A DNA stretch of 64,000 nt from Gaeumannomyces sp. JS-464 (GCA_002197995.1 NGZR01000008.1:310001-374000); one strand, 5' to 3'; shown: positions 1 to 12,619, counted from the first letter of the stretch. Notes: generated by a model from the sequence alone, not told the origin. Translations and numbers: made by a program.

Positions 1-1213
1 TTTTTAAATGTTTTTTTCGGTTATAAAATTAAAAAATGCCGTTTTAAAAGCCGAAAAAAATTCGATTTTAATTACGTGGTTAACGTGTAATTTTATTAAA
101 TTTTCGATTTATTAACCGTACGCTTTTTTAACGGGTTAAAACATTTAACGTTAAACGGTTAAAAAAAAGTAAAACGAATGCGAAAGTATGCAAAACGTAA
201 CGATGTTATATTTTTAGCAATAAAGTTTAAAATCCGTTAAATAGTCGCTTTTATATCCGTTTAGCATTAATAAACGATAAGGGCTTTTTATGCGCGATAT
301 TATGTGTTTATCGAAATGTTAAATCCATTTTAAGCTAAGCTCGTTCGTAATTTACCCGTTAAAATTCGTTAAAATAACCTAGTCGTGTAAAAAGTCGGTT
401 TTTAAATACTAATTGGCTAAATAGTATTACCTTTTAACAATAATAAAAAAAATCGCTTAACCGTAATAATTAACTTTTTAAATAAATGTAGCCCATTTTC
501 GATTACTAGGTTAAACCAGTTTTGTTTACTACGGCCTTTTAACGTTATAATAATTATAACGGCGGCGATTATGCCTATAAAAAAGCCGGTTTTATCGAAA
601 TTATAAATATCGTTATTTAAAATGCCATATTTGGCTATAATATTTCGTATAAAGTCGAATTAAGTAAAAACGAGCTTGGGATTTTCGCATTTGGCCTTTT
701 AATATCGTACTTTTAAATCCAACGCGTGCCGAGCTCCGGGCGGCGTTTAACGAACCTCGCGACCTAGTTAATCCCGATAATGTTCGCGTCGCGTTCGGCG
801 AGCAATCGGTTAGCCATATTTTAACACTAAAAAGCCGGGAAGGAAATGCGCGAAAATCCAACTCGAGTATGTATTTAATAAGCGCCTTTTTTTGGATTCC
901 GTTAATTTCCGAAAGTTAAGTTTGCTATCGCGTCAAGCAGGTTAGCCGCGCTTCCGCCAAGCGAGGGTGGAAAAGTCGACTTCGTAAATTTTAACGGCGC
1001 TTTAAATGCTTAATTATAAGTTCGATGCAAGCGTTTAAAAGGTTAAAACAATTTTACGTTTATCGCTTTTATTTGCTATTTTTTATTGTGGAAATATTCG
1101 CGGATAAAGTTAAATTAACACGTGGACGCGTTTAATGTAGCACTTGGTAATGTGTGGCACTTGGTAATGTGTGGCACTCGGTAATGTGTGGCACTCGGTG
1201 GTAAACCACGTTA
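1..1213 (-). mobile_element. Fot1/pogo-like DNA transposon, RIP-degraded, cut by window edge
   Basis: This is the 5' part of a Tc1/mariner-superfamily Fot1/pogo element on the minus strand. Frames at 613-861 and around it match, in broken form, the N-terminal DNA-binding part of the less damaged copy at 42634-42924 (SRAFPPR..., ANRL.., NFVKRRAKL-like blocks). The outer end carries the inverted-repeat motif ending GGTGGTAAACCACGTTA at about 1196-1212. Just inside it, near 1138-1200, are short tandem copies of TGTGGCACTTGGTAA. Stops fill all frames and the base composition is strongly AT, as expected after RIP. The 3' half lies outside the window. The terminus is close to that of the foldback element at 51318-51759, and slightly different from the Fot copies at 42-51 kb. 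Confidence 0.8.
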
Positions 1214-1240
1214 ATCTTTTTTTTAAATATCGTTAAAGTT

Positions 1241-1457
1241 TATCACGATTAAAGCGAGTAAGCTTCGCAGCCAAGTTTAATTAATGCTTTAAACGAAAAA
1301 CTTTTTTATGGGAAAGGAAAAGGGAAGAAAGGCGCGGCGCGCCGAAAGCGCGATGCGGTAAAAAAAGCGGTGCGGCGTTTTATCGCACGGGCTATTCCGC
1401 GGCGCGTGCTTACGTAAATGCCTGCGGCGTGCGGTAAACTGCTTTAGGCCGTTACAC
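1241..1457 (-). repeat. 3' LTR of Gypsy copy 1
   Basis: Direct repeat of 6959-7174, about 217 bp, with an unusually GC-rich core (GGCGCGGCGCGCCGAAAGCG). Differences from the other copy are mostly transitions of the RIP type. Confidence 0.92.
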
Positions 1458-1459
1458 TA

Positions 1460-1760
1460 CCCCCTTTTAAGCCCGAGTATTGCGTACGCGGTGCTCGAGG
1501 CTTTTTTTATGCCGTGTTGGTTTTTTTTTTTTTATTCCCGCATGTTTTGCCACGTTATTATTATCCCGATCCTCCAGGTGTACGTTTTTTACTGCCGTTT
1601 TAATCCAGTTTTGCAAGTTAACCGGCGGTTTTGCGGCTTTTGGATATTTTAAATGGAATGCTTTTAACGCGGTAGTAACGTTTTTAAAGTTTTTTGCCAA
1701 ATACTATTCGTCGTCGAGGTTGCATCCTTTCCAATTAACTTAGTATTGCAGCTTTTTTGC
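1460..1760 (-). pseudogene. Gypsy pol C-terminus with chromodomain remnant
   Basis: Minus-strand translation gives VNWKGCNLDDE, a stop, YLAKNFKNV and then an open 77-codon stretch (1467-1700). The order VxWKG...W..(E)NFKN followed by a basic tail is that of the chromodomain at the end of the integrase in fungal chromoviruses. The stop sits where a conserved Trp is expected (TGG to TAG), the signature of RIP. Chromodomains of this type direct insertion toward heterochromatin; that role is family knowledge. Confidence 0.65.
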
Positions 1761-3979
1761 TTTACTAGTAACCCGGGATGCTAATACCTTATCGATTTCC
1801 CATTTTGGCTTACCGTTAATATCCTTTAAGGGTTTCGGCTTTTAATGCTATTACGGTAGCGGATCGTTCGGAAATTTGCGAAATCGATTTGCGTGGAAAA
1901 AATTCGAGCTTTTATATCCCAGTAGCATTTTAAAAACGAAATTATAGCTTCGTTTTTTTAACACCTTTTATAAGCCGGCGTATTAAAAGTTTAAACGGGT
2001 TGTAAACGCTGTAATTGTAAAACCCTTTTTCCGGACGAATATTAAATCGCCGATTTTAAAGTCCACCGGGCGTCGCTTTTTATTAGCTTAAATTTTTTGG
2101 GCTTTTTGCGCGGTTAAAACGTTGCTATGCGCTAAATCCTGCACGGCTTTGGTTTAATTTACCAGTTTTAAAACTTTTTGCTATCGTTCGTTTTTAACGT
2201 CGGTTGGAAGCAGTTTTTAAAATAGCGGGTTCCGGGGTTCGCAGCCTAGCAGGACTTTTAAAAGGGCTATATTTAGGGACGAGTGCCATACGGCGTTATA
2301 AGCAAAGTTAAAAGCGGGAAGGTGCACGTTCCATTACTTTTAGTATTTGTCCACGTAAAACCGTAACTGTTAATCCAATTCGGCATTAATAATTTTAATT
2401 ACGCTTTGGGTTTAAAGATAAAAAGCGCTGCCGTAACGATACTTTATGCTTGTAAGTTCGTTAAGCGTGGCGAGGAACTTAAAAATAAAAAGGCTTACGT
2501 TATTTAACAGCCAAACGGAAAGGCAATTTAAAATACGGTATAATTGCCGGTAATACCGCATCGCGAGGATTTCGGCGGTATCGGTTTTATAATTTGGAAA
2601 CGTGCATTTAATTTTGTTAAATTTGCAAACGAAAACTTAAATATAATTGTAACCGTGGTTGTTTTTCAGCATATTTAACTATCGATAATCACTTATTCCT
2701 AAACGATTTTAAAAACGGGCAATGGATGTAATAAGCCAAATGTTTTGTTATGTTTAAACTTATTACGGTGGCATTCGTAACAATTGTTAACATATCGGCA
2801 AATGTTTTTGCTTATACCTTTTTAAAAAAATCCTTTTTAAAAAGGCGGATAGTTTTATTTTAACCGCCGTGGGCGAAAATCGGGGGCGCGTGGGTTTCGC
2901 GGATAAGCGCGGTGCGAAAGGCAATTTTTCCGTTTATCGTTAAAAGCGGTATTACGAGTCGGCCGTTTTAATAACCCAAATTTTGCTAAATGTTTTTAAA
3001 CCGTATAAGTTTAGCGAAGTCGGCTTTATAAGTATTTTAAATCGTTAAAGTGATTGTTTAAATTTAAACCGGAATAGTTTTAGGCATTTTTAAAGCTGGG
3101 TTTAAAACTCGCTTAAAAAGGATAAGCGTAAATAAACGCTTTTTTGCTTTTCGAGTTTTAACCGTAAATAATTCGACCGTTTTTTTAAACAATGCGTTAG
3201 TAACGACGTTTTCCTAACCTCGGCGGTATTAAAACTAATAGTTAAAGTCGGCGAAATACGCGCTTTATTTTATTTAGCGAACGTTAAGCTTTTATTTAAT
3301 TATAAAATAAACGAGGGTTTAATAATTTGTAACGATAGTAATTTTTAATTTTTATAATTCGGCTTTAAAATGCTTAAACGTTTGGATAACGGCAAAAAGT
3401 TTTCGATTTTGGATCGGGTACGTTCGTTTAGCTAAGGATATAGTTTTGCTAAAATAGCTTACTAGCTTTTAAATCCCGTTTTTTTATCATTGCTAAACAA
3501 TTCCTTTCGTAGCATTGCGTAACGCGTTAGTTTTAATTCGGGTCGGGAAACCCGGGGTAAAAAACGCTAAAACCGGGGCTTTGGTAGCCAGTTTTTTCAT
3601 TTTTTTAAAAGCGTTTTTCTATTCCGGTCCCATTTTAAAAATCGCGTTTTTTTTTAAAAAAAACGTGTTAAAAGTTCGGCAAAATCGCTTACGTAATAAT
3701 AAAATACTCGCACGTAATTGCATAATCCGGTAAACGATTTAATTGCAAATTTGTTAGTAAAATCCTCGAACTTCCAGTTGGTAATAACGGTTATTTTAGC
3801 AAAGTTTATTTGAACGTTTTAGCTTATTTCGATAATTAAACCCAAATATTTTAACCTTATAGCGTTAAACCGGCTTTTTTTAATATCTTTTTTAAAAATA
3901 AGCTTGGTTTAACCGGTAAATAACCTTTTCGATTTAAACCTAATGCGTAGCTTTATTAAACTTTTTTAAGTAAATTAAA

Positions 3980-4480
3980 ACGTTATTAACATACGCGTTT
4001 GCGAAAACGTTTAAAAGCTTGTTTAATTAAACGTTAATAAACGTTTGCTATTAAATTAGGCCGATTTTAAATTCGAAAAGGAGGACTTTTTATTAAAATG
4101 TTTTTTAACGTATCCGAAAAGCTGTTAAATACCGTAATTTTACCGATATTAATAATTGGTTAAACGCGCGAATAATATTAACTTTAAATAGTTTTTTAGC
4201 TTTACTATATTTAATAATCGTGCCGTTAATATTAAGCGTTAAAACGAAGCGGGATTTAAGAAATTTGTTTATTTAGCGATAGTTTTAACAAAAACGCCGT
4301 TCGTTTAAATGTAATTTCGGGACGAAAAAGTTTAAAGCAGGTTTATCGGCTATATAAGGCTCGATAAAACCGAAAGCGAAAAATTCGTCGGTAGTTTGTT
4401 TTTTAAATAAAAATATCGAAAAAGGTGTCCGGTAAGTAAGCGGCGATTTTTTTAAAAGCTTTTCCAGCTTAAATACCACA
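3980..4480 (-). pseudogene. Gypsy reverse transcriptase remnant (copy 1)
   Basis: Minus-strand frames read RFCQNYRKIN (for the conserved R.C.DYR.LN block) near 4290 and AYVNNVLIYL near 4000, which corresponds to the catalytic YVDD box with both Asp codons changed. The spacing of roughly 95 codons between these motifs fits Ty3/Gypsy reverse transcriptase. Several stops intervene, so no enzyme can be made. Confidence 0.75.
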
Positions 4481-5539
4481 TTATGCTTAAGTCGATTTGG
4501 TAGGAGCTTAATGGAAGCTTTTTTTTAAAAAAAAACCTTTTTAAATAAGCGATTTCCGGGGGAATTAAACTTTGAACGAGCTTAATATATTTAAAGTCCT
4601 TATCGGCAAAAAAAATCGGCTTACTAAAAAAAATCCGCTAAGGTTTAACCGAAATTATTTGAATTTTAACGGTAAATTCGGGGTTTTCGAAAAGGATTAA
4701 AGCGTTAAAAAAAGGCAAAAACTTTTACTTTTTTTAACGGGGGTTATTTTTAATTTGGGTTTGGAAAGCTTAAGTTTCCGTTGGTAAAAGGAAAAAAAAA
4801 GTCGCCGATTTAAAGTGCGATTAAAATTGCGATTGCCGTTTCGGGTTGGTAAAAATGGTTTAAATTTAGCGCGATTAACGTTTTTTTTTAATTTGCTAGT
4901 TTATTAAGCGATTTCGCCGTTAAGCATTACGTTAAATTACGGCATTAAAACAACCGTTAAATGGGGAAATGGTAATAACCAAAGCAAACTTAATATTATT
5001 AAACAAAATATCGGGCTAAATAATTTCCCGTTTTAACGGGCGAAAAAGAAAGTTTTTTTTTACTAGCTAAAGCAAATTTATAAAAATGTTATAACTAATA
5101 TTCGCAATTTAAAACTTTTAATCGATAAAACGGCGGCCGTTTATTTCGAAAATAGCGACGAGGATATAAATAACCTTCGTTATTAAAAAATTACGGAAAT
5201 TAGCAAAAGGAATAGGCTAAAATAGCCGTTTAACCTTAACTTTAAAATGCTTTTTAACAAAAGCGGTTACTTTATAACTAGTAAAAAAATAAGCTATAGC
5301 TTTAATATTACAAAGTGCTTTAAAATCGATTCTAAAACCGCTGCGTTAAAACTGCGCTTTAAAAAGGAAAAAAGGTTAACTTTTATTACCGATTTTAATT
5401 ACGTTAGGCATTTAAACCGCTAAGGAAATTTCCGGCGGTTAATTTAGTTTTTCGATTCGTATGCCGAGCATAACGAAATGGATTTATTAATGCTCGAATC
5501 GTTATCCTCGTTATTAAGCAATGCTTCGTTTGTTTTAAA

Positions 5540-5640
5540 GCGGCGGAAAATGGCGGCGATTTTTTTTTCCGGGCAGTTTCGTGCTAAATGGCTTTATTCG
5601 CCGCAAGCGTAGCAAACGCCGTTCGTTTTGGGCGTAGCCA
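5540..5640 (-). pseudogene. Gypsy gag zinc knuckle remnant (copy 1)
   Basis: The minus strand reads CYACGE, stop, SHLARNC, an exact CX2CX4HX4C knuckle if the TAA is restored to CAA as RIP would predict. It marks the nucleocapsid part of gag and fixes the orientation of the element. Confidence 0.75.
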
Positions 5641-6958
5641 AATCGGCGTTTTTTTAAGGGCTTTATTTTTAAACACGTTAAAAATGCGGATTTTACGCTT
5701 ATAACGCTCGCGACGTTTGTTATTTTTTTTAAGGTTTTTGCTTATTTTTTTTTGTAAATTAAATAAGCATAATCTTAAGCTAAAGCGGCGCCGGTTACGT
5801 TACAGGCAAACATTTCGTAACTAATGTTAAAATCCTTAGCGTTGTTAAACAAACGGGGGTTAAAGTTAAGTGGAATATGTTCGAAAAAAAATATTTTTGC
5901 GTTTTTTTATAATAATATTAGCGCGGTTAGCTAATACGTTAATTTTTGCGATAAATTGGTAAATGTTTATGGATTTATTAACTAGGTCGTACATTATTTT
6001 GCTAAATTCGGCTCGAGTTTTAATAGGTTAATAAACGTTGTAATATACGGCGGTAAATGTGGCTACCATTTCCGCCGTATTAGCGAACGGGTTTTTGGAA
6101 AAAGGGTTATATCGGGCTTTAAAAAAAAAGTTAGCATTTTTCGTTATATTCGTATAAATTACTGCTATACGATTACGCTCGTTTTTAAAAGTAATGTCGT
6201 TTTTTATAAAATTATCGGCTAAACGAACTACCCAGCTAGTAAATTTATCCTTTTCGCTATTAAAGGCATTAAGTTTTACTCCGGGTGCGTTTATTTTTCG
6301 AGTTGTAATTTAGGTTTTTAGTTATTATATCGCCCTTATCGTCGTAAGGTTTAAAAGCGTGGAAGGCGGCTACGCTAATAGGTACGAACGCGGTGCTATT
6401 AAAAACATTTTCGGTTAGGGTGGATTAACGGGAAACGAATGCGTTTTAAGTTTGAAATTGGGATATAACGGCGGCGACGATTGCTGTTACGTTAACTTAT
6501 TAAGCAAACGGGGCGAGGGTTTAACCAAATATGGTTATATTTGGGTTATTGTTTTTAACTAGGTTTTCGTTTGCTGGTTTAAACGTTTAATTTTCTTTTT
6601 GTTATTATTGCTTTTTTACGCTTTAAAACGGGTAATCGGGGTCGGTTTTTTGCTTCGCGAGCACGTCGTTAGCCTCGTAAAAAATTTTAATTTCGAACTC
6701 GATATCGTTTTTTAAATCGCTGGGTTAAAGTGGCGTATTTTTTGCTATAGGGCTAGCTTTAGTAAGCTTTTTTAACACTTTTTTTGTTAAGCGAAATGAT
6801 TTTTTCGTAAACGATCCCCAGTTTTTATTTTTAGGCATAGGGTTGCGGGGTCGCGTAAAGTTTTACGTCGTTCACGTCCGACGAAGCTAAAAAATGAAGT
6901 TAATAGTGCTGTATTTAATAAATCGCTCAGCTAGTAAAAAATGGCGATAAAAAAGTAG

Positions 6959-7174
6959 TATTACGATTAAGGCGAGTAAGTTTCGCAGCCAGGTTTAATT
7001 AATGCTTTGGACGAAAGACTTTTTTATGAGAAGGGAGAAGGGAAGAGAAGCGCGGCGCGCCGAAAGCGCGATGCGGTAGAAAAAGCGGTGCGGCGTTTTG
7101 TCGCACGGGCTATTCCGCGGCGCGTGCTTACGTAAATGCCTGCGGCGTGCGGTGAACTGCTTTGGGCCGTTACA
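6959..7174 (-). repeat. 5' LTR of Gypsy copy 1
   Basis: Partner of 1241-1457. It keeps more G/C at RIP-type positions than the left copy, and is followed outside by AGGTT (7175-7179), the target duplication. Confidence 0.92.
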
Positions 7175-7179
7175 AGGTT

Positions 7180-7700
7180 AAAAGTTTGGATACTACGGAA
7201 ATTACTATTAAGCAGGTTATTATAAACACTACCACTCGCTTTTAAATAAATAAAATTAACGGTAATTTAGCCGCAGGTTACAGCATTTAATTAACCTCGA
7301 AAAGGCGATTAAAATGCACCAAATTTTAACGAGAATAAACGCCGGAATTATGGCAAAAAAACTACCGCAAATTGGCCGGCAAAGCTTAAAAGGTACCGCT
7401 TTTAAAATGTAATACCCACTTGGATTAAAAAAACCATAACGTGAAAAATCGCCACCTGCATTTGTTACTTAAATGGGTAGCGCTTACGCACGTTTAATAC
7501 GATCTTTTAATTTAATCGCCGGCCGCCATTTTAATTTTTATTTATTTTTTTCGAAAAAAACACTATTAGATTCGCTTTAACAAGGGCAATCGAACGCTAT
7601 TTTTGGTAAATAAAACTAATTATTTTTCGCTGCGTTAAACCTGTCGATTTTACTATAAAAACTACTGCCACGTCGTTGTTTTCGGCTAACCTTTTTTTAA
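7180..7700. other. AT-rich stretch, no recognisable gene
   Basis: Between the LTR and the Harbinger remnant no frame stays open and no motif was recognised. It may be the 3' non-coding part of the Harbinger element, whose coding similarity fades near 7700. CpA depletion suggests RIP here as well. Confidence 0.4.
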
Positions 7701-9060
7701 ACCAATAGCTTAATTAATAAGCCGTAATTTCCGCCGGATTTCCCTTGCCGAGGTGAATCGAATGCAGGTTACGGGGATTTTTTACGAGCTTTGTAAGCCT
7801 GGCAGTCGACCCATAGCCTATTAGCTATCGAAGCCTTATACCGGCCCCAAAACGCTTGCGTTATGCCCATTTCCCGCCCTCGCTTTACAGCCTCCTTTTT
7901 AATTTAAGCCTTTCGAAGGGCATTTTCTCTACCAATTATAACCCGTTCGAAGCCGGGATTGGATGCTAAAAATGCTTTAAATTCCCTTTTTATAATAAAG
8001 TTATGCAAGCCCGTAACGGCTAATACCACATCGACTTATACGTGGAAACGGAAGCTAAAAAAGGTGCTTTTAATAATTTTCCAGCGGCCTTTAAAATCGC
8101 TAAAAGACCTTTTAACAATAACACGCATTTTTGCATAGTGCAGGTTGAAAAGCTCCTCCGGGGTTTTTGGTTGGGAAAGGCTTTATTTTTGTAAGTGATA
8201 CCTCGTTAACATATAAGGGGTAATTACCCCGGTGCTTTGGAAAAAGCCGGCACCCCCGAGGTAAAAGTAACCCCGGGCATTCGAAATCCGACTTGTTAGG
8301 CCTCCCTAAGCAATTTGGAGTCGTATATAAAGCTTTTAGCACTTGCTATAACGAAAACGAACCGCCCGCCGTAATTTACGGCCGCCAAAACGTTTTATGC
8401 AATAGGCCTTTTCCAACTCCCTCCGTTACACCGACTTTAACGTTGATTAAAGTCTCGTTAACGGCTTTTAAGCACCCCGCAAAAGCCTCCCGGACCTCTT
8501 AACGCCTGGAATCTAACCAGGAGACGTTAAAAACCTCCGGCAACGTTATAAAAGCGGCGTGGAGGGCTATTATAGCCTGCAATACTTCATGGAAGTACCG
8601 GTGCGTTATCTTTACATTGCGGCCAAAAAGGTAGGCCGCGACTTTAAAGGAAACTCTTTGCCCACAAATATATAGGAAAAAAGCCACTTTCTCGCCTAAA
8701 AAGACGAGTTTAAATCCCGCAAAGCCCGTATTCGAAATCAGCCAGTCGCAAAGGTTTAAAAAGGTGTTTTGGTTAACTCGAAAAAGCTCCTAAAAGGCCG
8801 GGGCGGCCTCGGGTTTTTACCAGTACTGGAAAAGGGTGCCGCCGGAAAAGATCGCCGTATGCACGGTCCGTAAGCCTCCGTTTAAGCCCCTAAAGGATCC
8901 GGTAATGCAAGTGGCCGTAATGGCCTGCATATAAAAAAGGAAGATTTGGCGGGCTTTGCGCCGGTTTAACGCCCGGGGGTAATTAGGGAGGTATCCATTG
9001 GATAAAGCAAAGAAAGGCGAGTTGAACGGTGTATTTGGCGTACCCAACGGGCAAAGATTG
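7700..9060 (-). pseudogene. PIF/Harbinger (HARBI1-like) transposase, dead
   Basis: Minus-strand blocks in three open pieces (8817-9047, 8499-8687, 8112-8342) and the stop-broken sequence between them follow the order of fungal HARBI1-like DDE transposases. First comes FRVNQNTFLNLCDWL, then FFLYICGQRVSFKVAA, RNVKITHRYFHEVLQAI, a region where the first catalytic Asp would lie (KAVNETLINVKVG, apparently Asp to Asn), and late RVIIGREN and an RLWVDCQAY-like tail near 7750-7950. The element is inactivated by stops and loss of catalytic residues. Terminal inverted repeats and the expected 3-bp duplication were not identified. I first considered a LINE but the ICG..HRYFHEVL block is specific to the Harbinger family. 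Confidence 0.72.
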
Positions 9061-9148
9061 CGGTTAAAATGAACGAGTTAACTTGTTGCACCCTACTCCT
9101 TTCACTTGACCCGGATCCCCTCGATCTTTTATACCGGCAGGCCGGCCT

Positions 9149-9333
9149 GCCCTAACCCTCCCTTACCTTCCCTAACCCTCCCTTACCCTCCTTAACCCTC
9201 CTTAACCCTCCTTTACCCTCTTTTACCCTTACTAACCCTTTTTTACCCTCCTTTACCTTCTTTAACCCTCTTTTACCCTCCTTTACCCTCCTTAACCCTC
9301 CTTTACCCTCCTTAACCCTCCTTTACCCTCCTT
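9149..9333. repeat. Degenerate minisatellite, telomere-like units CCCTCCTTWA
   Basis: About eighteen tandem units of roughly 10 bp, mainly CCCTCCTTTA and CCCTCCTTAA with CCCTAACCCTCCCTTA at the start. The unit resembles a lengthened CCCTAA telomere repeat but is not one. It sits exactly at the junction between the AT-rich block and the first GC-normal gene island. Confidence 0.85.
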
Positions 9334-10099
9334 GATTAAGGGCAACACGTGGCTTACAGGGCTTCCATTTACGCGACTCGTTGGCCTGGTTAAAAAGGTA
9401 CTTCTGGCGGGTTAAAATCTATATTTATTGAGCTTTTTGCAGGGCTTAGGGGCTCCCTGGCTCGGACCCGCAAACTGGTTTTCAAGCGGTTTTCAAAAAT
9501 AGTATGGAAAAACCAAAAAACCGATTTAGTGTTAAACAGCCTCAAAGCCTTTAGGTACAGCAAGGGCGGCTGTGGCCAGAAGGCCTATAGATAGGATGGG
9601 GAAAAGCATCCCGTCACGGAGTGTGAACTAGCACTGCCAGTGTAAACAGTTCAGCTCGAGACAGAAAAGAACCTGGCGACATAAATAGGTTTTTTTTTCT
9701 TTTTTAATATTATGTTTGCGTTTATACATTCTGCTCGCACATCCGACCAGAGTTCCTCATGTGGATGGATCCCCACGGGGGCTCGCGGAAACGCCCCCTC
9801 CGGATTTCAGGGGTAATAGTTTGCTGTGCACGTTTGGCTTTTCCAATTTCCTCCCATGTTATGTGAGCAAGTGATCGTGCGGGGAAGGAAACTTAGCGTG
9901 GGCTCCTGTCTTAACGCGGGGTAGTTGAGGTATCTGTATCGCTTTAGGTAATACGAGGGTGGGGCTGGGCAAAAAGAGGCACTCGGGCGGGAGAGCTTTG
10001 AGCAAGCTGGAGCATTATGAAGAGGATTGACTACACCCAGCTCCAGTTCTTGATCCCCACGATTCCAGCAGCACGCACTGTCCTACAATCACCACCAAG
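9334..10099. other. Intergenic region upstream of the HET gene
   Basis: Base composition returns to normal within about 300 bp. No ORF, RNA gene or repeat was recognised. The proximal part should contain the HET gene promoter. Confidence 0.5.
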
Positions 10100-12588
10100 A
10101 TGGAGCCCGAGACTCCCACGCACCAGACCCGCCTCGCCTACATTGCCCAAAGGATCCAGGCAGGAATCGTCGAGGCAGAAGAGTACCCCAAACGAGTCCA
10201 GTCCGGCTCGTTGGCCGACGATCCGCTCTTCCCAGCGGGCGGATCCTTCACCCTCGCGGAGCCCCATGGCTGCATCCACTGCCAATATGCGACCTTGACC
10301 CAGCAGATGCTGGCAGGCCAAGACTGGGACAGCTACGCCCTGGTGCTCGAGGCCTCGTTGGCGAGAGCAGTGGACGCTTGTCTCGCGGGCTGCGCGCTGT
10401 ACCGCTTTTTTGTCGACTTGCTGACCTCGTACGCGCTCGATCTCGCAGGGAGCTTGGAGGCCGGCACCGATGTCTTCAGATTTCAGCTCCTTGCAGGGCC
10501 CGACCGCCCACGACCTTCGCGGAGCACGCCCTCCCCGCCGCCGCCTGGAGGAGCGCACCCCTCGGGCTCCGTGCCACCCCCGGCCTCCGACATAAGCACC
10601 ACTCCAAACCTCTCTGCAAGGATAAGTCTGGCGATGGAGGATGGCTCGGATCAACAAATTCCCAGCAGCCGCGTTCACTACCTGGAAATGTTTGCCCGAG
10701 AGGGTCAGTAAAATCCTCCCGATCAGTCCACACAAAACAGCCAGCTGACACACCCCAAAAGGTGACCCTGTCGCCAAGTTTATCAGTAACAGGCCATTCG
10801 AGATGGACAAGCGATCCCAAAGAACTGTCCAGACGGCTCGGAACTGTCTGGAGCGGTGCATCAAGTGCCATCCAGGCTGTCGTGTCGGCGGCGACCTCTA
10901 CGGAGACGCGGGCTCCTTCCTCGCAGCCACCGAGCGACTCCCTCCATCTGACATACCATCGCGTTTGCTGCAAGTCAATGGGGACTCTGGCCAAGGGATT
11001 CGCCTATTGCTGGTCGAGACGGGCGGCGCGCCGCGAGACCTAATCGAGGCCGTCTCCCAGGAGGGCTACATCGCGCTTTCTTACTGTTGGGGCGCCGACC
11101 AGCCCATCAAGCTGACATCCAAAACGCATGCCGCCCTCACGACACAAGGTGTCAATACCGATGACCTCCCTCGCACGCTACAGGACGCAGCCTGGTTTGT
11201 GCGCGAGATGGGGAGGCGGTTCCTCTGGGTGGACGCACTTTGTATCCTGCAGGATTCTGACGGCGACAAAGCCGTCGAGATCTCGCGCATGGGAACCTAC
11301 TATGGCTCCAGCGCCGCAACCCTCAGCGCGGCATCCGCGTCCAATTGTAACCAGGGCTTTCTCCACGAGGCCGGGCCCCAAGGGCAGCCGCAATTCCTGA
11401 CGGGTCCGATCCGCGTGCGGTTCAAGTCCCTGGATGACGACAACGCCGGCGGCGGGTACGTGTATCTGTTCAACCGGATCCAGCCACCCCGGAGCCCATC
11501 ACGGCGCGGGCGTGGACGCTGCAGGAGGCGTTTCTATCACGGCGGCTCCTCATTTTCGCCGCCAACCAGATGTACTGGTGTTGCAGCAGCGGGTACTCGG
11601 ACGAGTCCGGGGCGCTGCGGGAGCGCACGTTTGGTGGGCCCGATTCTCCCGTCGCACTCATCTATCCTACCGCCAAGCTGGTCGAGCTGCCAGCCGAGTT
11701 GGGTTGGAGGAGAGTTGTGACGTCGTACACACGCCGCGGCCTTGGGTTTGCCGGCGACAAACTGCCCGCCGTCGCGGCCCTCGCCGAGGCGTTCACCAAG
11801 ATCGCAGCGGACAGAGGCAGGCGCTGGAAGTATCTTGCCGGTTTGCAGATGGACGTCAGCGAAGACGGCGGCGGTGGCGACGACTTGGAGGAGGTCCGCA
11901 GGAAGAAGATGTGGGCCGCCGCGCTGATGTGGCACTCGGCTTCCTGGCAAGACTGCACGCGCCCAGCCGCCTACCGGGCTCCGTCCTGGAGTTGGGCCGC
12001 CGTTGAGGGGCGCGTGAACCCGAAGGAAGAGGTCTGGGAGGGCCCGATTTCTAGAGATGTGGCGATCCGGGTGGACGACTATGGCGTGGTGCCCAAGGAT
12101 CCGAGGGCCCCTTTTGGTATGGTCGCTTCAGGATTCATCCTGCTACAGACGAAGCTGGCCGCCCTGCAAGCCACGATTGACTTGGGGATTGGTGCCTCTA
12201 TCCAGGGCGACGACTGGGAACCACCCTCCACAGCAACGCCCGAGGGGGACAGCCAACGCTCGAGCTCCGACCCGACTCGATGACTGACCTCGAGGCCATC
12301 AGGGCCGGCATTTCTGGGCACACGGATCCGCTGCCCCTCAGCCTGCTCGTGGTGAACGGAGATACGGGCTTCAAGGAGGCACATACTGGGTTGATTGTCT
12401 GTCCAGCATCTCCAGACATGAGGAATGATCTCCCCAAGGAGCACGAATCTGTCGCCAAGGCATATTGCAGGATTGGCACCTTCATTCTACGGCCATCGCC
12501 GAACGTTGCTCAACGGGGAGATCAAACGGGCGGTTCAATCAAGAAACTCCTTGATGGCATTGAGCCGCAACTCGTCTGCTTGCTGTAG
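10100..12588 (+). CDS. HET-domain (heterokaryon incompatibility) protein, with apparent frameshifts
   Basis: HET domains are fungal cell-death domains related to TIR and act in non-self recognition. The first exon (ATG at 10100) has GCIHCQ and GCALYRFFVDLL, usual upstream of HET. An intron lies between about 10704 and 10761-10793. Then ARNCLERCIKCHPGC and the HET core follow: IALSYCWG, DLPRTLQDA, FLWVDALCILQD, then ARAWTLQEAFLS after a shift of frame. The C-terminal part holds QMYWCC, DKLPAVAALA, YLAGLQ and YRAPSWSWAAVEG. Frame changes by one base near 11485 and again near 12280, after which the family C-terminus (LLVVNGDTGFKEAHTGL...) continues to 12588. No transposon interrupts it. Whether it is a broken allele or a sequencing artefact cannot be told from sequence alone; the domain order is otherwise complete, about 800 codons. 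Confidence 0.85.
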
Positions 12589-12619
12589 CTACTGCTACGG
12601 AACGTTTAAATCCACACGA

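Larger units (their letters stand above)
1241..7174 (-). mobile_element. Ty3/Gypsy LTR retrotransposon (chromovirus), RIP-degraded, copy 1
   Basis: This is a complete LTR element of about 5.9 kb on the minus strand. Two 216-217 bp direct repeats bound it, ending ...GGCCGTTACA and starting TATCACG/TATTACG (probably TGTCACG before RIP). The flanking 5-mers are AAGTT (1236-1240) and AGGTT (7175-7179), a target duplication differing by one RIP-type change. A purine-rich tract (minus strand AAAAGGGGGTAG) directly abuts the 3' LTR at 1458-1469. On the minus strand the order is gag with a zinc knuckle (about 5570-5615), reverse transcriptase with a broken YVDD box (about 3985-4290), then a chromodomain-like C-terminus (about 1640-1760). 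All frames carry stops, so it is not autonomous. Confidence 0.9.

Noticed and set aside
7700..9060. LINE (Tad-like) reverse transcriptase C-terminus
   Set aside because: The early fragment looked LINE-like, but the FLYICGQ...HRYFHEVL block and overall order fit HARBI1-type transposases.
10031..10864. 277-codon minus-strand open frame over the HET gene
   Set aside because: Arg/Gly-rich antisense shadow of the HET exon without any family motif.
11434..11500. A tiny intron explaining the HET frame change near 11485
   Set aside because: Candidate GT..AG pairs there are under 40 bp and would remove conserved residues; a one-base indel fits better.
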